From Candidatus Jorgensenbacteria bacterium (GTDB lineage Bacteria > Patescibacteriota > Minisyncoccia > UBA6257 > GWB1-50-10), in the NCBI GenBank assembly GCA_016234345.1, contig JACRFG010000035.1:1-5967 (forward strand): a DNA stretch of 5,967 bases, read 5' to 3'. The notes beneath the pieces are model-generated. The model ran no database searches, was not told the origin of the DNA, and was given only the letters and a program-made list of their open reading frames with translations. The position numbers and the translations under genes are program-made. Positions 5,227-5,967 of the stretch are shown in pieces (within the stretch, counting starts at the first letter, position 1; each line of letters starts with the position of its first letter).

Positions 5227-5559
5227 CTAGCCCATCTTTATTTCTACGTCAATGCCGGCTGGAAGGTTTAGGTCACTCAGAGATTCGATAATCTTCTGTT
5301 GAGGGTTAATGATATCTACTAACCGTTTATGAACTCTAAGCTCGAATTGTTCCCGTGATTTTTTGTGAACAAAAGTCGAACGGTTAACCGTGTAACGCTT
5401 AAATTCAGTAGGTAACGGAATAGGACCGATAACCTCGCCTCCCTGGCGTTTTATGACGTCGATAATCTGACGGACAGAATTATCAATCAGCTTCGCATCG
5501 TACGATTTAATGCGAAGCCGCAGTCTTTCCTTTTGAAGCTGCTCGGCTTTTTTAGCCAT
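5227..5559 (-). CDS. rpsJ: 30S ribosomal protein S10 (uS10)
   Basis: S10 is a 30S head protein that also serves as NusE in transcription antitermination complexes. The 110 residues carry LRLRIKSYDAKLIDNSVRQI at 13-32, then GGEVIGPIPLPTEFKRYTVN at 40-59, then the highly conserved SREQFELRVHKRLVDI at about 68-83 and LNLPAGIDVEIKM at the end. This is an unambiguous S10. The first dozen residues (MAKKAEQLQKER) are a small extension relative to E. coli (103 aa); no later Met offers an alternative start. It begins 21 bases after tuf with an AT-rich gap and no Shine-Dalgarno. Linkage to tuf joins the str and S10 gene sets, as in many bacteria. The stop is TAG, followed by the hairpin-bearing gap before rplC. 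Confidence 0.97.
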   Translation of the reverse strand: MAKKAEQLQKERLRLRIKSYDAKLIDNSVRQIIDVIKRQGGEVIGPIPLPTEFKRYTVNRSTFVHKKSREQFELRVHKRLVDIINPQQKIIESLSDLNLPAGIDVEIKMG

Positions 5560-5580
5560 GCTTATATTTTTCGAAGAAAA

Positions 5581-5967
5581 TTATTTTAATATCTTCGTTA
5601 CCGCCCCGGCGCCCACTGTTTTACCACCTTCGCGGATGGCGAAGCGTTGCTTTTCTTCAAGGGCTACGGGTGCAATAAGTTTAACGGTAATGCTCACGGT
5701 ATCACCCGGCATTACCATTTCGGTTCCTTGAGGCAAAATTACCTCACCTGTGACATCGGTTGTTCTGATATAGAATTGCGGTTTATAACCCTTAAAGAAT
5801 GGGGTGTGCCGACCGCCTTCTTCTTTAGAGAGAACGTAAACCTCGGCTTCAAAATCAGTGTGAGGTGTTACGCTACCAGGTTTGGCAATAACCTGACCAC
5901 GCTCTACATCCTCTTTCTTCAAACCACGAAGCAAGATACCTACGTTGTCTCCGGCTCGTCCTTCATC
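5581..5967 (-). CDS. tuf: Elongation factor Tu, C-terminal part (5' end outside window)
   Basis: EF-Tu carries aminoacyl-tRNA to the ribosomal A site as a GTP-bound ternary complex. The frame is open to the window edge and encodes the last 128 residues, roughly a third of the usual 394-400. It begins in domain II with DEGRAGDNVGILLRGLKKED and continues into domain III with HTDFEAEVYVLSKEEGGRHT, then PFFKGYKPQFYIRTTDVTGE, MVMPGDTVSI and RFAIREGGKTVGAGAVTKIL. These are textbook EF-Tu motifs; the only small oddity is GGKTVGAG where GGRTVGAG is usual. The GTPase domain lies outside the window. The stop is TAA, followed by rpsJ 21 bases later, so the two are probably cotranscribed. Confidence 0.98.
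   Translation of the reverse strand, partial: DEGRAGDNVGILLRGLKKEDVERGQVIAKPGSVTPHTDFEAEVYVLSKEEGGRHTPFFKGYKPQFYIRTTDVTGEVILPQGTEMVMPGDTVSITVKLIAPVALEEKQRFAIREGGKTVGAGAVTKILK

Noticed and set aside
5200..5230. Possible promoter before rplC (TATAAA on the minus strand at 5207-5202)
   Set aside because: The -10-like hexamer is reasonable, but the hexamer 17 bases upstream (CTAGCA) matches TTGACA at only 3 of 6 positions. Any transcript would also run straight into the hairpin.
5564..5580. Small inverted repeat in the tuf-rpsJ gap (TTTTC / GAAAA around TTC)
   Set aside because: Five mostly A-T pairs with a 3-base loop are too weak and too likely by chance to call a terminator or operator.

Overview
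The window is a contiguous piece of a bacterial str/S10 ribosomal-protein operon. Every gene lies on the minus strand, so transcription runs from high to low coordinates. The order is tuf (3' part) - rpsJ - rplC - rplD - rplW - rplB - rpsS - rplV - rpsC - rplP - rpmC - rpsQ - rplN (all but the last codons). This is the canonical bacterial order with no inserted genes, mobile elements, tRNAs or CRISPR arrays. Both ends are cut by the window edge: tuf lacks its N-terminal two thirds and rplN lacks its last few bases.

The source is a bacterium. Several traits suggest the Candidate Phyla Radiation (Patescibacteria, Parcubacteria-like). These are a charged C-terminal tail on L22 ending in an Arg-Arg-Lys motif, a low-complexity N-terminal extension on L23, an internally shortened L3, the L2 variant DHPYGGGEG, the L3 finger GSIGSTAPQRV, and almost no Shine-Dalgarno sequences. 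This placement comes from remembered family patterns, not from a search, and is moderately confident. The standard genetic code fits: TAA, TAG and TGA all appear as stops, and conserved glycines are GGN.

Layout: 5581-5967 is the end of EF-Tu, followed after 21 bases by rpsJ (5227-5559). Bases 5153-5226 form the only sizeable intergenic gap and hold a terminator-like hairpin just before rplC. From rplC (5152) to rplN (window edge) the genes are packed with gaps of 2-13 bases and one 4-base overlap (rplD/rplW), as expected for one translationally coupled transcript.

The products build both ribosomal subunits. S10, S19 and S3 sit in the 30S head and S17 in the 30S body. L2, L3, L4, L16 and L14 surround the peptidyl-transferase centre, the tunnel and the subunit interface. 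L22, L23 and L29 surround the exit of the nascent-peptide tunnel. EF-Tu delivers aminoacyl-tRNA to that ribosome.

No new biological system is evident; this is core housekeeping DNA. The items most worth a second look are a possible attenuator between rpsJ and rplC, the 141-residue L3, a Gly-to-His change in the L4 tunnel loop, and the extended L22 and L23.
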